A stretch of DNA of 7,809 nt, from assembly GCA_017475415.1 (NCBI GenBank), contig JAFVFM010000095.1:1-7809 (forward strand), in the 5' to 3' direction. Source of the stretch: Solobacterium sp. Lineage in GTDB: Bacteria; Bacillota_I; Bacilli_A; Erysipelotrichales; Erysipelotrichaceae. Under the pieces are notes generated by a model. It was not told the origin of the DNA and made no database searches. It was given only the letters and a program-made list of their open reading frames with translations. The position numbers and the translations under genes were made by a program. Of the stretch, positions 1-5,911 are shown piece after piece (the first letter of the stretch is position 1; each line of letters starts with the position of its first letter).

Positions 1-35
1 TCAATATCCGACAATTTCTGTCTGATTGCGTCCAT
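1..35 (-). CDS. Start of an unidentified gene, cut by the window edge
   Basis: An ATG at 35-33 opens a frame reading MDAIRQKLSDI before it leaves the window. It begins 2 bases after the rpoD stop codon (TAG at 40-38). A strong ribosome binding site, AAAGGAG, lies 8 bases upstream inside the end of rpoD, so the gene is almost certainly co-transcribed with rpoD and possibly translationally coupled to it. Eleven residues are too few to identify the product. In many Firmicutes the gene after the principal sigma factor is the tRNA (adenine22-N1) methyltransferase trmK, which would fit the position, but the residues do not demonstrate it. Confidence 0.65.
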   Translation of the reverse strand, partial: MDAIRQKLSDI

Positions 36-37
36 GT

Positions 38-1150
38 CTAATTCTCCTTTAGATCTCTATATTTCTTATTGTGGTTGATGTTTTTCCTTAAGATAAATAA
101 GGCTTTCGATTCCAATTGACGAATCCTTTCCCTTGTTACATTGAATTCTTTACCTACTTCTTCCAATGTTTTTATCCTACCTGTTCCATCTAACCCGAAC
201 CGCCATAGTATAATTTGTTTTTCTCTTTCTGGCAATTCTTCCAATAAGGCAAATATCCTTTCTTTAAAAATATTCTTATTCGTATAGACTTCAGGATTAA
301 TCGCTTCTAAATCTTCAATAAAGTCCATCAACATACTATCTTCTTCTTCACCAGCAGGTACTTCTAAAGATATGGTATCTAAAGCGTAAGTCATTAATTC
401 TTCGACTCTTTTTTTACTATAGCCTTCGCCTAATTCCTTCGCTATTTCTTCAGCAGTAGGTTCTCTACCTAAATCTTGCATAAGAGACTTTTCTATACGG
501 CGCATCTTTGAAATTTGTTCATTCAAATGTACAGGCAACCGTATATCCCGGGATTGGTCTTGAATTGCACGATGTATATGTTGTTTAATCCACCATGTTG
601 CATAGGTACTAAAACGGAAGCCCTTTGTATAATCAAACTTCTCAACGGCTCGCATTAAGCCTATATTCCCTTCTTGTATCAAATCTTGCATTGGTAATCC
701 CCGATTCATATAGCTTTTCGCAATCGATACAACAAGGCGCAAATTACTTGTGATTAATAATTCTTTTGCCACCTCATCACCCTCTGCTACTTTGCGTGCC
801 GTTTCGGTTTCCTCATCCGCCTTCAACAAAGGGATTTCGCCTATACTTTTCAAATAAATCTGTATGATATCTGTTGAAGTGTGAATCTTTTTTTCTGCAA
901 GTGGGGCTTTTAAATCATGATGTTCTTCATCTTCATCAGCCGCTTCAGTAAAGTCTTCTATAAATGAATCTTCAATATGCAAAAGACCTTCCTCTTCCGC
1001 CCAGTCAAAAATCTCCTCTCCATCTTCCTGAGGCAGCCCGCTTTTTTCCATCAGCTTGAAAATGTCATCCATGAGAATGATTTCTTCTTTCTTCTGTTTT
1101 AAAAGAAGCGCTTCTTTGATTTGTTCAATTATGTCCCTATTCTCTGCCAT
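38..1150 (-). CDS. rpoD: RNA polymerase sigma-70 family factor, RpoD/SigA-like
   Basis: This sigma factor (370 aa from the chosen start) binds core RNA polymerase and selects promoters. Residues about 10-65 resemble region 1.1, the autoinhibitory domain typical of principal sigma factors. They are followed by an acidic linker, region 1.2 from about 94, region 2 at about 132-200 ([26 protein letters not shown]), region 3 and region 4 to the end. The -35 helix motif VTRERIRQ (338-345) keeps the residues matching E. coli R584, E585 and R588. In region 2.4, Q190 matches Q437, but H193 sits where E. coli has T440. H208 and E211, which match H455 and E458 and read extended -10 bases, are kept. The usual dnaG neighbour is absent; rpmE lies upstream. 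I chose ATG 1150 over the in-frame TTG at 1165, because that TTG abuts the TATAAT box and lies upstream of the expected transcription start. A divergent secondary sigma factor is the main alternative. Confidence 0.9.
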   Translation of the reverse strand: MAENRDIIEQIKEALLLKQKKEEIILMDDIFKLMEKSGLPQEDGEEIFDWAEEEGLLHIEDSFIEDFTEAADEDEEHHDLKAPLAEKKIHTSTDIIQIYLKSIGEIPLLKADEETETARKVAEGDEVAKELLITSNLRLVVSIAKSYMNRGLPMQDLIQEGNIGLMRAVEKFDYTKGFRFSTYATWWIKQHIHRAIQDQSRDIRLPVHLNEQISKMRRIEKSLMQDLGREPTAEEIAKELGEGYSKKRVEELMTYALDTISLEVPAGEEEDSMLMDFIEDLEAINPEVYTNKNIFKERIFALLEELPEREKQIILWRFGLDGTGRIKTLEEVGKEFNVTRERIRQLESKALFILRKNINHNKKYRDLKEN

Positions 1151-1156
1151 ATCTAT

Positions 1157-1162
1157 ATTATA
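1157..1162 (-). promoter_or_regulatory. Consensus -10 box of rpoD, leaderless arrangement
   Basis: A perfect TATAAT on the minus strand is followed by exactly 6 bases (ATAGAT) and then the ATG of rpoD. Transcription normally starts about 7 bases after the hexamer, which would place +1 on or next to the A of ATG. No Shine-Dalgarno sequence lies between. No good -35 box is visible, because the upstream position is taken by the rpmE terminator stem. Confidence 0.65.
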
Positions 1163-1163
1163 C

Positions 1164-1185
1164 AAAAAAAAGAGGTTTCCCTCTT
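1164..1185 (-). terminator. Rho-independent terminator of rpmE
   Basis: On the minus strand a 6-bp stem AAGAGG/CCTCTT closes a GAAA (GNRA) tetraloop, and the 3' arm runs into an uninterrupted tract of T. Two bases of the stem belong to the rpmE stop codon TAA (1186-1184), so coding sequence, terminator and the next promoter are packed without spacer. The stem is short, so some readthrough into rpoD is plausible. Confidence 0.8.
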
Positions 1186-1387
1186 ATTTTAGTCCATACT
1201 TTTTATTGAACTTTTCAACACGACCTTGTGCTTGCGCGAATCTTTGACGTCCAGTATAGAATGGATGACAATTAGAACAAGTGTCCACTTTGATTTCGCT
1301 AAGAATAGAACCTGTTTCAAATTCAGATCCACAACTTGTGCAAACAACCTTACATGTTTGATACTTTGGATGTATTCCTTGTTTCAT
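1184..1387 (-). CDS. rpmE: Ribosomal protein L31, zinc-binding type
   Basis: This is large-subunit ribosomal protein L31 (67 aa, the usual length), which helps bridge the two ribosomal subunits. It opens with MKQGIHPKY and contains the signature [10 protein letters not shown] near residues 37-46. Cysteines 16, 19, 37 and 40 form two CxxC pairs, which marks the zinc-containing (C+) form; Cys12 is an extra cysteine. Many homologues have CxC for the first pair. The start has a good ribosome binding site, GGGAG, 7 bases before the ATG. The gene has its own promoter and a hairpin-bearing leader downstream of murA, and it ends in a terminator that overlaps its stop codon. In Bacillus it also lies downstream of a murA copy, with rho in between; rho is missing here. 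Confidence 0.97.
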   Translation of the reverse strand: MKQGIHPKYQTCKVVCTSCGSEFETGSILSEIKVDTCSNCHPFYTGRQRFAQAQGRVEKFNKKYGLK

Positions 1388-1404
1388 AAAATCTCTCCCT
1401 TCTG

Positions 1405-1430
1405 CCTTAAGCCTCTATGCGTGCTTAAAG
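1405..1430 (-). promoter_or_regulatory. Hairpin in the rpmE mRNA leader
   Basis: The minus strand reads CTTTAAGC, a 10-base loop, then GCTTAAGG. This forms an 8-bp stem with a single T-G wobble. It lies between the predicted transcription start (near 1437) and the ribosome binding site GGGAG (1399-1395), ending 5 bases before the latter. L31 leader motifs that probably mediate autoregulation are known in several bacterial phyla, Firmicutes included. Assigning this hairpin to that class is an inference from its position. Confidence 0.5.
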
Positions 1431-1443
1431 AAAGTGCTCATTT

Positions 1444-1473
1444 ATACTATCATATCCCATTTTAAAATGGCAA
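1444..1473 (-). promoter_or_regulatory. Promoter of rpmE with overlapping palindrome
   Basis: On the minus strand TTGCCA (1473-1468, 5 of 6 matches to TTGACA) is followed by an 18-base spacer and TAGTAT (1449-1444). The spacer ends in TGA, giving an extended -10 (TGN). The predicted start is near 1437, leaving a leader of about 50 bases. The spacer also holds the perfect 14-base palindrome CCATTTTAAAATGG (1457-1470), which shares three bases with the -35 box and is placed as an operator would be. Confidence 0.55.
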
Positions 1474-1480
1474 TACCCTT

Positions 1481-2755
1481 TTAATCGTTTTCTACTGTTT
1501 CGCGCCAAATATTCGCTCCTAAGGCTCTTAATTTATCATCAATTTCCGAATATCCTCGGTCAATATGATAAATATTATGAATCTCTGTGATTCCTTCTGC
1601 CATCAAGCCAGCTACAATCATTGCAGCCCCGCATCGTAAATCTGTTGCATAAACCTTTGTGCCATCTAATGGTGTAGGCCCCTTTACAATAGCACTACCG
1701 TTCAATAATTCAATTTCTGCACCCATACGTTGTAATTCTAAACAATGTTTAAAACGCTCGATATAAATGGTTTCATCAATACGGCTTTCCCCATCCGCTT
1801 GCGTAAGTAAAGCGGTAATAGGTTGCTGTAAATCTGTCGCAAAGCCTGGATATGGTTTCGTGGTAATGTCCACTCCAACAATATGATCAGATTTCTCAAT
1901 CGTCACCTTATCCACATCCACTTTCATCTTTACACCCATTTCTTGTAACTTGGATAGTAAAGCATCTAAGTGCTGAGGAATAATATTATTAATAACCATC
2001 TTTTTCGCCATTGCTGCAGCGATAATAATGAATGTCCCTGCTTCAATACGATCAGGAATAATTTCATGGAAACAACCACTCAATGACTTCGCACCATCAA
2101 TCGTAATCACATTGGTACCAGCACCACGAATCTTCGCACCCATTTTATTTAATAATGTAGCTACATCAATAATCTCTGGTTCCTTAGCGGCATTTTCTAT
2201 CGTCGTTCTACCTTCAGCATATACAGCTGCCATCATGATATTGATTGTAGCCCCAACACTAGCGATATCTAAGAAGATTTTATTGCCAATTAACTTCTTT
2301 GCCTCAATGGTATAACAACCTTTGTCATAACTTACTGTTGCCCCTAGTGCCTCGAAACCTTTTAAATGCAAGTCTATAGGTCTAGGCCCCAAATAACAAC
2401 CACCTGGCATTTGAATTTTTACATAACCATATTTTCCTAATAAGGCTCCCATAAAATAATATGAAGCCCTTAATTTTGTCACAATATCTTGATCTAAAGT
2501 AACATTCTTCATATTTGTAGGATCAATAACCAAATGATCTACATCAATTTCTTGTACATCTACATTGAGGATGCGTAATATTTCAGAAAGAGAATCCACA
2601 TCCGCAATTTGTGGTATACCCACTATTGTTACTGGTCCATTCGCTAATACAGCTGCTGGTATTAACGCAACTGTAGCATTCTTCGCTCCAGATATATTTA
2701 CTTCACCTTCTAATAGGTGCCCACCTTCAATCTTAATTACTTCTGGCATTCTCAT
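1481..2755 (-). CDS. murA: UDP-N-acetylglucosamine 1-carboxyvinyltransferase (MurA)
   Basis: MurA transfers enolpyruvate from phosphoenolpyruvate to UDP-GlcNAc in the cytoplasm, the first committed step of peptidoglycan synthesis. The 424 aa match the family length. The catalytic K25-N26 pair lies in SGAKNA. The loop cysteine C120 (GGCYLGPRPIDLHL) is the residue that fosfomycin alkylates, so it is not the Cys-to-Asp resistant form. D308 in YPGFATDLQ matches E. coli D305. The gene lies between a HAD gene and rpmE, the position of Bacillus murAB (murZ), so it may be that paralogue. Its start lies inside the HAD gene. There are two candidate ATGs, 2755 and 2749: AAAGG is only about 3 bases from the first and about 9 from the second, so 2749 (starting MPEVIKIEG) may be the true start. 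No clear terminator follows. Confidence 0.97.
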   Translation of the reverse strand: MRMPEVIKIEGGHLLEGEVNISGAKNATVALIPAAVLANGPVTIVGIPQIADVDSLSEILRILNVDVQEIDVDHLVIDPTNMKNVTLDQDIVTKLRASYYFMGALLGKYGYVKIQMPGGCYLGPRPIDLHLKGFEALGATVSYDKGCYTIEAKKLIGNKIFLDIASVGATINIMMAAVYAEGRTTIENAAKEPEIIDVATLLNKMGAKIRGAGTNVITIDGAKSLSGCFHEIIPDRIEAGTFIIIAAAMAKKMVINNIIPQHLDALLSKLQEMGVKMKVDVDKVTIEKSDHIVGVDITTKPYPGFATDLQQPITALLTQADGESRIDETIYIERFKHCLELQRMGAEIELLNGSAIVKGPTPLDGTKVYATDLRCGAAMIVAGLMAEGITEIHNIYHIDRGYSEIDDKLRALGANIWRETVEND

Positions 2756-3401
2756 TTTCCTTTCTGACTATTTCATATACTTCCTGTATATCTTTCACTT
2801 GTATATCCGCCTCACTTTGGTCTTGGCCATAACGATCATCCATTCTCGCTATTGTTTTTATACCAGCCCTTTTCCCTGCTTCTATTCCCATTTGACTATC
2901 TTCATAAACAATGCATTCTTCTTTCGGAATGCCCAATCTTTCTTGCGCCAAACAATATACATCAGGATAAGGCTTAGGTTTATCTACTTCTTCACTACTT
3001 AAAATAACCGAAAAGGCATCTTCAATTCCCATATCTTTTAATGCCTCTAGGATGGTTTCTTTTGGCGAAGAAGAACATAGCGCCAACTTTAATCCTTCTT
3101 CTCTAAAGCGCTCAATGATTTCCTTCAACCCGTCAAACATCAATTCCTTATAGTTTAATGGATGTAAAAAGGTAAAATAATATTCATTGTTTCTGCGTAA
3201 GGTTTCTATATCTACTTTTCCTTCAAGCAGCTCATATAGAATAGCATAGGTTCTTTCCATTGTCGTGCCTATTATGCGATAAATATTCTTTTCTTCTCCC
3301 TCATAGCCATAAGCACGCATTTGATCAATCGTGCCTTCCATATAATGCTTCTCACTATCAAAGAGAATTCCATCCATATCAAATAATATTGCCCTAATCA
3401 T
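2733..3401 (-). CDS. HAD-superfamily hydrolase, beta-phosphoglucomutase-like
   Basis: This 222-aa soluble protein has all four HAD motifs: D8-x-D10 in LFDMDG (nucleophile and acid/base), the motif II serine in CSSSP (about 110), the motif III lysine in VDKPKP (141), and the motif IV acidic pair E167-D168 in VYEDSQMGIEAG. Residues about 15-85 form a helical cap of the C1 type, as in beta-phosphoglucomutases and small sugar-phosphate or nucleotide phosphatases. The substrate cannot be read from the sequence. Its last codons overlap murA by up to 23 bases, so the two are co-transcribed. The frame must start at this ATG, because the nucleophile motif begins at residue 5. The AAAGG sequence touches the ATG directly, which is too close for a normal ribosome binding site. 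Confidence 0.9.
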   Translation of the reverse strand: MIRAILFDMDGILFDSEKHYMEGTIDQMRAYGYEGEEKNIYRIIGTTMERTYAILYELLEGKVDIETLRRNNEYYFTFLHPLNYKELMFDGLKEIIERFREEGLKLALCSSSPKETILEALKDMGIEDAFSVILSSEEVDKPKPYPDVYCLAQERLGIPKEECIVYEDSQMGIEAGKRAGIKTIARMDDRYGQDQSEADIQVKDIQEVYEIVRKENENARSN

Positions 3402-3410
3402 CCTTTGTTT

Positions 3411-3416
3411 ATTTTA
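3411..3416 (-). promoter_or_regulatory. Possible -10 box of the HAD-murA unit
   Basis: TAAAAT (5 of 6 matches to TATAAT) lies 9 bases before the HAD ATG, predicting a leader of only 2-3 bases. No convincing -35 is seen. A poorer hexamer, TATGGT, occurs further upstream and would give a leader of about 17 bases. The assignment is weak. Confidence 0.3.
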
Positions 3417-3430
3417 CCTAACAAAACCAT

Positions 3431-3462
3431 AAAAGAAAAGAATCTGCAGAAACAGACTCTTT
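3431..3462 (-). terminator. Hairpin with T-rich tail upstream of the HAD gene
   Basis: On the minus strand the arms AAAGAGTCTG and CAGATTCTTT form a 10-bp stem with one G-T wobble around a 6-base loop, followed by TCTTTT. The wobble becomes a mismatch on the plus strand, so the minus direction is favoured. It would stop transcripts coming from the insertion remnant or reading through from fba before they reach the HAD gene. Confidence 0.5.
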
Positions 3463-3481
3463 CTTTGTCAAAATCACCTTG

Positions 3482-3509
3482 TTGATAGCACAAATTCCCC
3501 TATTATATT
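3482..3509 (+). promoter_or_regulatory. Possible plus-strand promoter facing the transposase remnant
   Basis: TTGATA (3482-3487, 5 of 6) and TATATT (3504-3509, 5 of 6) are separated by 16 bases. The arrangement is good, but the region is AT-rich and the only downstream reading frame is a degraded transposase, so the promoter may be a chance match or a leftover. The 172 bases between the HAD gene and the transposase remnant otherwise hold only the hairpin at 3431-3462. Confidence 0.3.
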
Positions 3510-3540
3510 CCCCCAAGATTCAAATTCAGCACCATCAATT

Positions 3541-3960
3541 GGTGATGATTTTTTCACTTTCCTTATCAAAAACATGTATTTTTTCCGTATCAATGGTTCT
3601 GAATTCAAAACACTTCATGAATTAGAATTTGATGACGAAACTGGCGAAAGAATATGTCATGTCTTTTACTGGGATCCTTATCGGTCCTGCCAAAAAGCAG
3701 AATGCGAGAAGAACCACGGTTTCTTTAGAAGAATATGGCCTAAAGGACGAACTTTAGACGACTTCAAACAAGAAAACATTGATGAAATCTTCTCGCATAT
3801 AAACTCATATCCGAGAGCTTCATTAAATAACAGATCCCCATATGAAGTTTTTTCTCTCGAATATAATCCAATTATATTATCAATACTAAATATCATGAAA
3901 TATGTCGTTAAACAAATAAAGTAGATAGATTATAAAAAATGGAAAAAGAAATAATCACTC
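3541..3960 (+). mobile_element. Candidate internally deleted IS30-family element
   Basis: The stretch beginning at 3542 (GTGATGATTTTTTCACTTTCC) and the reverse complement of 3959-3941 (GTGATTATTTCTTTTTCC) share GTGAT-ATTT and a TTTCC or TTTTCC end, with a small length difference. They face each other as terminal inverted repeats would. They enclose the transposase remnant, which starts just inside the left repeat. This fits an IS30 element that kept both ends and the last third of its gene. The repeats are imperfect and AT-rich, and I see no clear target duplication, so the boundaries are tentative. Confidence 0.3.
3574..3924 (+). pseudogene. IS30-family transposase, C-terminal remnant
   Basis: The frame encodes about 116 aa matching only the last third of an IS30-family transposase (full proteins are usually about 320-450 aa). 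Recognisable parts are NGSEF, FYWDPYRSCQKAECEKNH (the family pattern YCDPYxSxQKGxxEKNH, holding the catalytic Glu), PKGRTLDDF, HINSYPR and RSPYEVF. The N-terminal helix-turn-helix and first catalytic Asp are missing. The second catalytic Asp, normally in TDNGSEF, is replaced by Ile in RINGSEF. The open frame continues upstream without a stop but reads nothing transposase-like. The listed ATG is simply the first one in frame; there is no ribosome binding site. It lies opposite to its neighbours and is surely inactive. Confidence 0.85.
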
Positions 3961-3984
3961 ATCATTAAATCATTTTAAAACATT

Positions 3985-4010
3985 AAAAAAGCCACCCTTG
4001 CGAGTAGCTT
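3985..4010 (-). terminator. Rho-independent terminator of fba
   Basis: On the minus strand AAGCTACTC, a GCAA (GNRA) tetraloop and GGGTGGCTT form a 9-bp stem with two G-T wobbles, followed directly by a run of T. It lies 19 bases after the fba stop codon and isolates fba from the insertion remnant. Confidence 0.88.
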
Positions 4011-4029
4011 AATTGGATATTTGACTCAA

Positions 4030-4998
4030 TTAGTCAGCTTTACCGTCAGAACCAAGAACTTCTTTAATCTTGTGAGCTACGATATCTTTAACATTTTGTC
4101 TACCATCTGTTAGATATTGACGTGGGTCAAAATGATCTGGATGGAGATCGAAATGTTCACGGATACCAGCTGTTAAACCTAAACGTAAGTCAGAGTCAAT
4201 ATTGATCTTACATACAGCAAGTTTAGCTGCTTCTCTTAATTGTTCTTCAGGAACACCAATAGCGTCTTTTAATGCACCACCATGTTCGTTAATGATCTTA
4301 ACATATTCTTGTGGTACAGAAGAAGAACCGTGTAATACGATAGGGAATCCAGGTAATCTCTTGGATACTTCGTCTAAGATATCAAAACGAAGTGGAGGTG
4401 GTACAAGAATACCCTTTTCGTTTAATGTGCATTGTTCAGGTTTGAATTTATATGCACCATGGCTTGTACCAATAGCGATAGCTAATGAGTCACAACCGGT
4501 TCTCTTTACAAATTCTTCAACATCTTCAGGTTTTGTATAAGAAGAATCTTCTGCAGATACTTTAACATCATCTTCTACACCTGCTAATGTACCTAATTCA
4601 GCTTCTACTACTACGCCATGGTCATGAGCGTATTCAACAACCTTTCTTGTAATTTCGATATTTTCTTCGAATGGTTTGCTAGAGCAGTCAATCATAACAG
4701 ATGTAAAGCCACTGTCGATGCATTCTTTACATACTTCGAAATCAGCTCCATGGTCTAAATGCATAACAATAGGAATATCTGTTGATTCAACAGCAGCGTG
4801 TACTAAGTGCATTAAATAAGCACTTTGCGCATACTTTCTCGCACCTGCACTAGCTTGTAAAATTACAGGTGAACGTAATTCATTTGCAGCTTCGGTAATT
4901 GCTTGCACAATTTCCATGTTATTCACATTGAATGCACCAATTGCATATCCGCCTTTATAGGCTTTTTCAAACATTTCTTTTGAAGTAACTAATGGCAT
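4030..4998 (-). CDS. fba: Class II fructose-bisphosphate aldolase
   Basis: This is the zinc-dependent aldolase of glycolysis and gluconeogenesis, which cleaves fructose 1,6-bisphosphate to dihydroxyacetone phosphate and glyceraldehyde 3-phosphate in the cytoplasm. The 322 aa fit the class II family (Bacillus FbaA is about 285 aa). HLDHGADFE carries the catalytic D82 and zinc ligand H83; VEAELG (E134), SHGAY (H180) and VLHGSSS (H223) provide the other metal-site residues. KINIDSDLR near 263-271 is the phosphate and substrate loop. The start follows GGGAG at a rather long spacing of 12 bases and homologues start at the same place. The gene is monocistronic, with its own promoter and strong terminators on both sides, which suits a highly expressed gene. 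Confidence 0.97.
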   Translation of the reverse strand: MPLVTSKEMFEKAYKGGYAIGAFNVNNMEIVQAITEAANELRSPVILQASAGARKYAQSAYLMHLVHAAVESTDIPIVMHLDHGADFEVCKECIDSGFTSVMIDCSSKPFEENIEITRKVVEYAHDHGVVVEAELGTLAGVEDDVKVSAEDSSYTKPEDVEEFVKRTGCDSLAIAIGTSHGAYKFKPEQCTLNEKGILVPPPLRFDILDEVSKRLPGFPIVLHGSSSVPQEYVKIINEHGGALKDAIGVPEEQLREAAKLAVCKINIDSDLRLGLTAGIREHFDLHPDHFDPRQYLTDGRQNVKDIVAHKIKEVLGSDGKAD

Positions 4999-5025
4999 AA
5001 ATAAGTACTTCTCCCTTCTGTATGC

Positions 5026-5031
5026 ATTATA
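5026..5031 (-). promoter_or_regulatory. Consensus -10 box of fba
   Basis: A perfect TATAAT on the minus strand predicts a start near 5019 and a leader of about 20 bases containing the ribosome binding site GGGAG (5015-5011). At 16-18 bases upstream no good -35 hexamer is visible; a TTGAGT occurs 22 bases upstream, which is too far for normal spacing. Confidence 0.6.
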
Positions 5032-5081
5032 CTCTTTTTCCCTTTAGAAAACTACTCAAATTATCCCCTTTTCCCCAAAAC

Positions 5082-5107
5082 AAAAACCAGCCTGTACGGC
5101 TAGCTTT
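5082..5107 (-). terminator. Rho-independent terminator of the delta subunit gene
   Basis: On the minus strand AAAGCTAGCC, the loop GTACA and GGCTGGTTTT form a 10-bp stem with two G-T wobbles and a T-rich tail. It begins 5 bases after the rpoE stop codon and ends the DUF1934-rpoE transcript before the fba promoter. Confidence 0.88.
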
Positions 5108-5112
5108 TGTGT

Positions 5113-5451
5113 TTAATATGCATCTTCGCCACTTGGTATATCCAAGCCGCTATCGTCCACTGGATCAATCATATCGTCTTCATCTTCTTCGATTTCGATA
5201 TCGCTTGTATCAATGTGAACTTCTTCAAATTTTCTTCTGTTTCTTAAATCCCATTTGTTGTTTTCCAATGAGGCAAAACGATTGTCTAGCATCAATTCTG
5301 AATAGAATTGGCTTTTCTTTTGTAGCATCTTCTCCTCTGGAATCTTCATTGTCTTCGCTACTTCTGTCCGCAACTTTTTAAATTCAAGTTCTCTTTTTCT
5401 TTTGAGTAGGCAATTAACTGCCACATCCGTCATGGTCAAATGATTGCTCAT
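5113..5451 (-). CDS. rpoE: RNA polymerase delta subunit
   Basis: The delta subunit binds RNA polymerase of Firmicutes, speeds enzyme recycling and tunes promoter selectivity. From the chosen start the protein has 112 aa. Residues about 3-72 are the HARE-HTH domain (MTDVAVNCL, FKKLRTEVAK, KKSQFYSELMLDNRFASLENNKWDLR). Residues 76-112 form the acidic tail, with roughly 17 Asp or Glu in 37 positions. Bacillus delta is about 173 aa with a much longer acidic tail, so this is a compact form. I chose ATG 5451 because GGTGGGAG lies about 11 bases upstream and the conserved domain begins there. The frame is open up to 5541, but those 30 residues do not look like delta and overlap the DUF1934 gene. In Bacillus pyrG follows; here a terminator and fba do. 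Confidence 0.9.
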   Translation of the reverse strand: MSNHLTMTDVAVNCLLKRKRELEFKKLRTEVAKTMKIPEEKMLQKKSQFYSELMLDNRFASLENNKWDLRNRRKFEEVHIDTSDIEIEEDEDDMIDPVDDSGLDIPSGEDAY

Positions 5452-5524
5452 ATTAATTTTTTCTCCCACCATCATTTCTAAATGCGAATGATCATAGAAC
5501 TCTCTATCCAATGTGTGTCTTATC

Positions 5525-5905
5525 TTATTGCAGGTATTCAATTCCCCAAACTAATCGTTGATGTGTAAGCACATCCTCTTCTGCATATATTTGATAAGTT
5601 ACGCTCCATGAATTTCTTGCTTTATCCATGGCCAACAATTTGCTTTTATATACCATTTCTCCATATGGTGAATAGATAATCGTATCTTGTATACCATCCA
5701 AAGAAAGCTTTACTAAGCTTCCGAATTCTCCTTTTCTTTTTAGAATTACCTCTTTTTCAGAAAAGCATACAAAATGTTCATAACCATCCTCCCTATAGAT
5801 AAGGGTATCATCCTGTAAATATCCCCTTATTTTACGGGCGTCTGAACATGAGTTGTCCAATAAATCAAACTGTTGAAAAGATAGAATTACTTCCCCCTTC
5901 GCCAT
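5525..5905 (-). CDS. DUF1934 protein (YwiB-like), probably leaderless mRNA
   Basis: This 126-aa cytoplasmic protein has no signal peptide or membrane segment. Alternating polar and hydrophobic residues suggest a mostly beta structure. Size, the pattern GYLQDDTLIYRE...FVCFSEKEVILKRKGEFGSLVKL and its position next to the delta gene match the DUF1934/YwiB family, which has a lipocalin-like beta-barrel fold and no established function. In Bacillus ywiB also lies near rpoE. A complete promoter lies directly before the ATG with no ribosome binding site, and no later start codon would leave the domain intact. The delta gene starts 73 bases after its stop and is probably co-transcribed. Confidence 0.8.
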   Translation of the reverse strand: MAKGEVILSFQQFDLLDNSCSDARKIRGYLQDDTLIYREDGYEHFVCFSEKEVILKRKGEFGSLVKLSLDGIQDTIIYSPYGEMVYKSKLLAMDKARNSWSVTYQIYAEEDVLTHQRLVWGIEYLQ

Positions 5906-5911
5906 GAAGAA

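Noticed and set aside
1439..1462. An 8-codon minus-strand ORF (MSTFFKHA) in the rpmE leader, considered as a leader peptide
   Set aside because: Its ATG (1441-1439) lies only two bases after the -10 hexamer and upstream of the predicted transcription start, and it has no ribosome binding site.
2028..3002. Long plus-strand frames opposite murA and the HAD gene
   Set aside because: They are antisense shadows of conserved genes with no recognisable domains or ribosome binding sites.
3443..3471. A perfect TTGACA on the minus strand (3471-3466) as a -35 box for the HAD gene
   Set aside because: At 17 bases downstream the sequence is TGCAGA, not a -10 box, and the interval is the hairpin at 3431-3462.
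3678..3896. A minus-strand frame opposite the transposase remnant
   Set aside because: It is antisense to recognisable IS30 transposase motifs and has no support of its own.
5022..5381. A 119-codon plus-strand frame opposite the delta gene
   Set aside because: It overlaps the delta coding region, the delta terminator and the fba promoter, and the translation is low-complexity with no recognisable domain.
5452..5541. A 30-residue N-terminal extension of the delta subunit
   Set aside because: The residues do not resemble delta, they overlap the DUF1934 gene, and a good ribosome binding site precedes the internal ATG at 5451.
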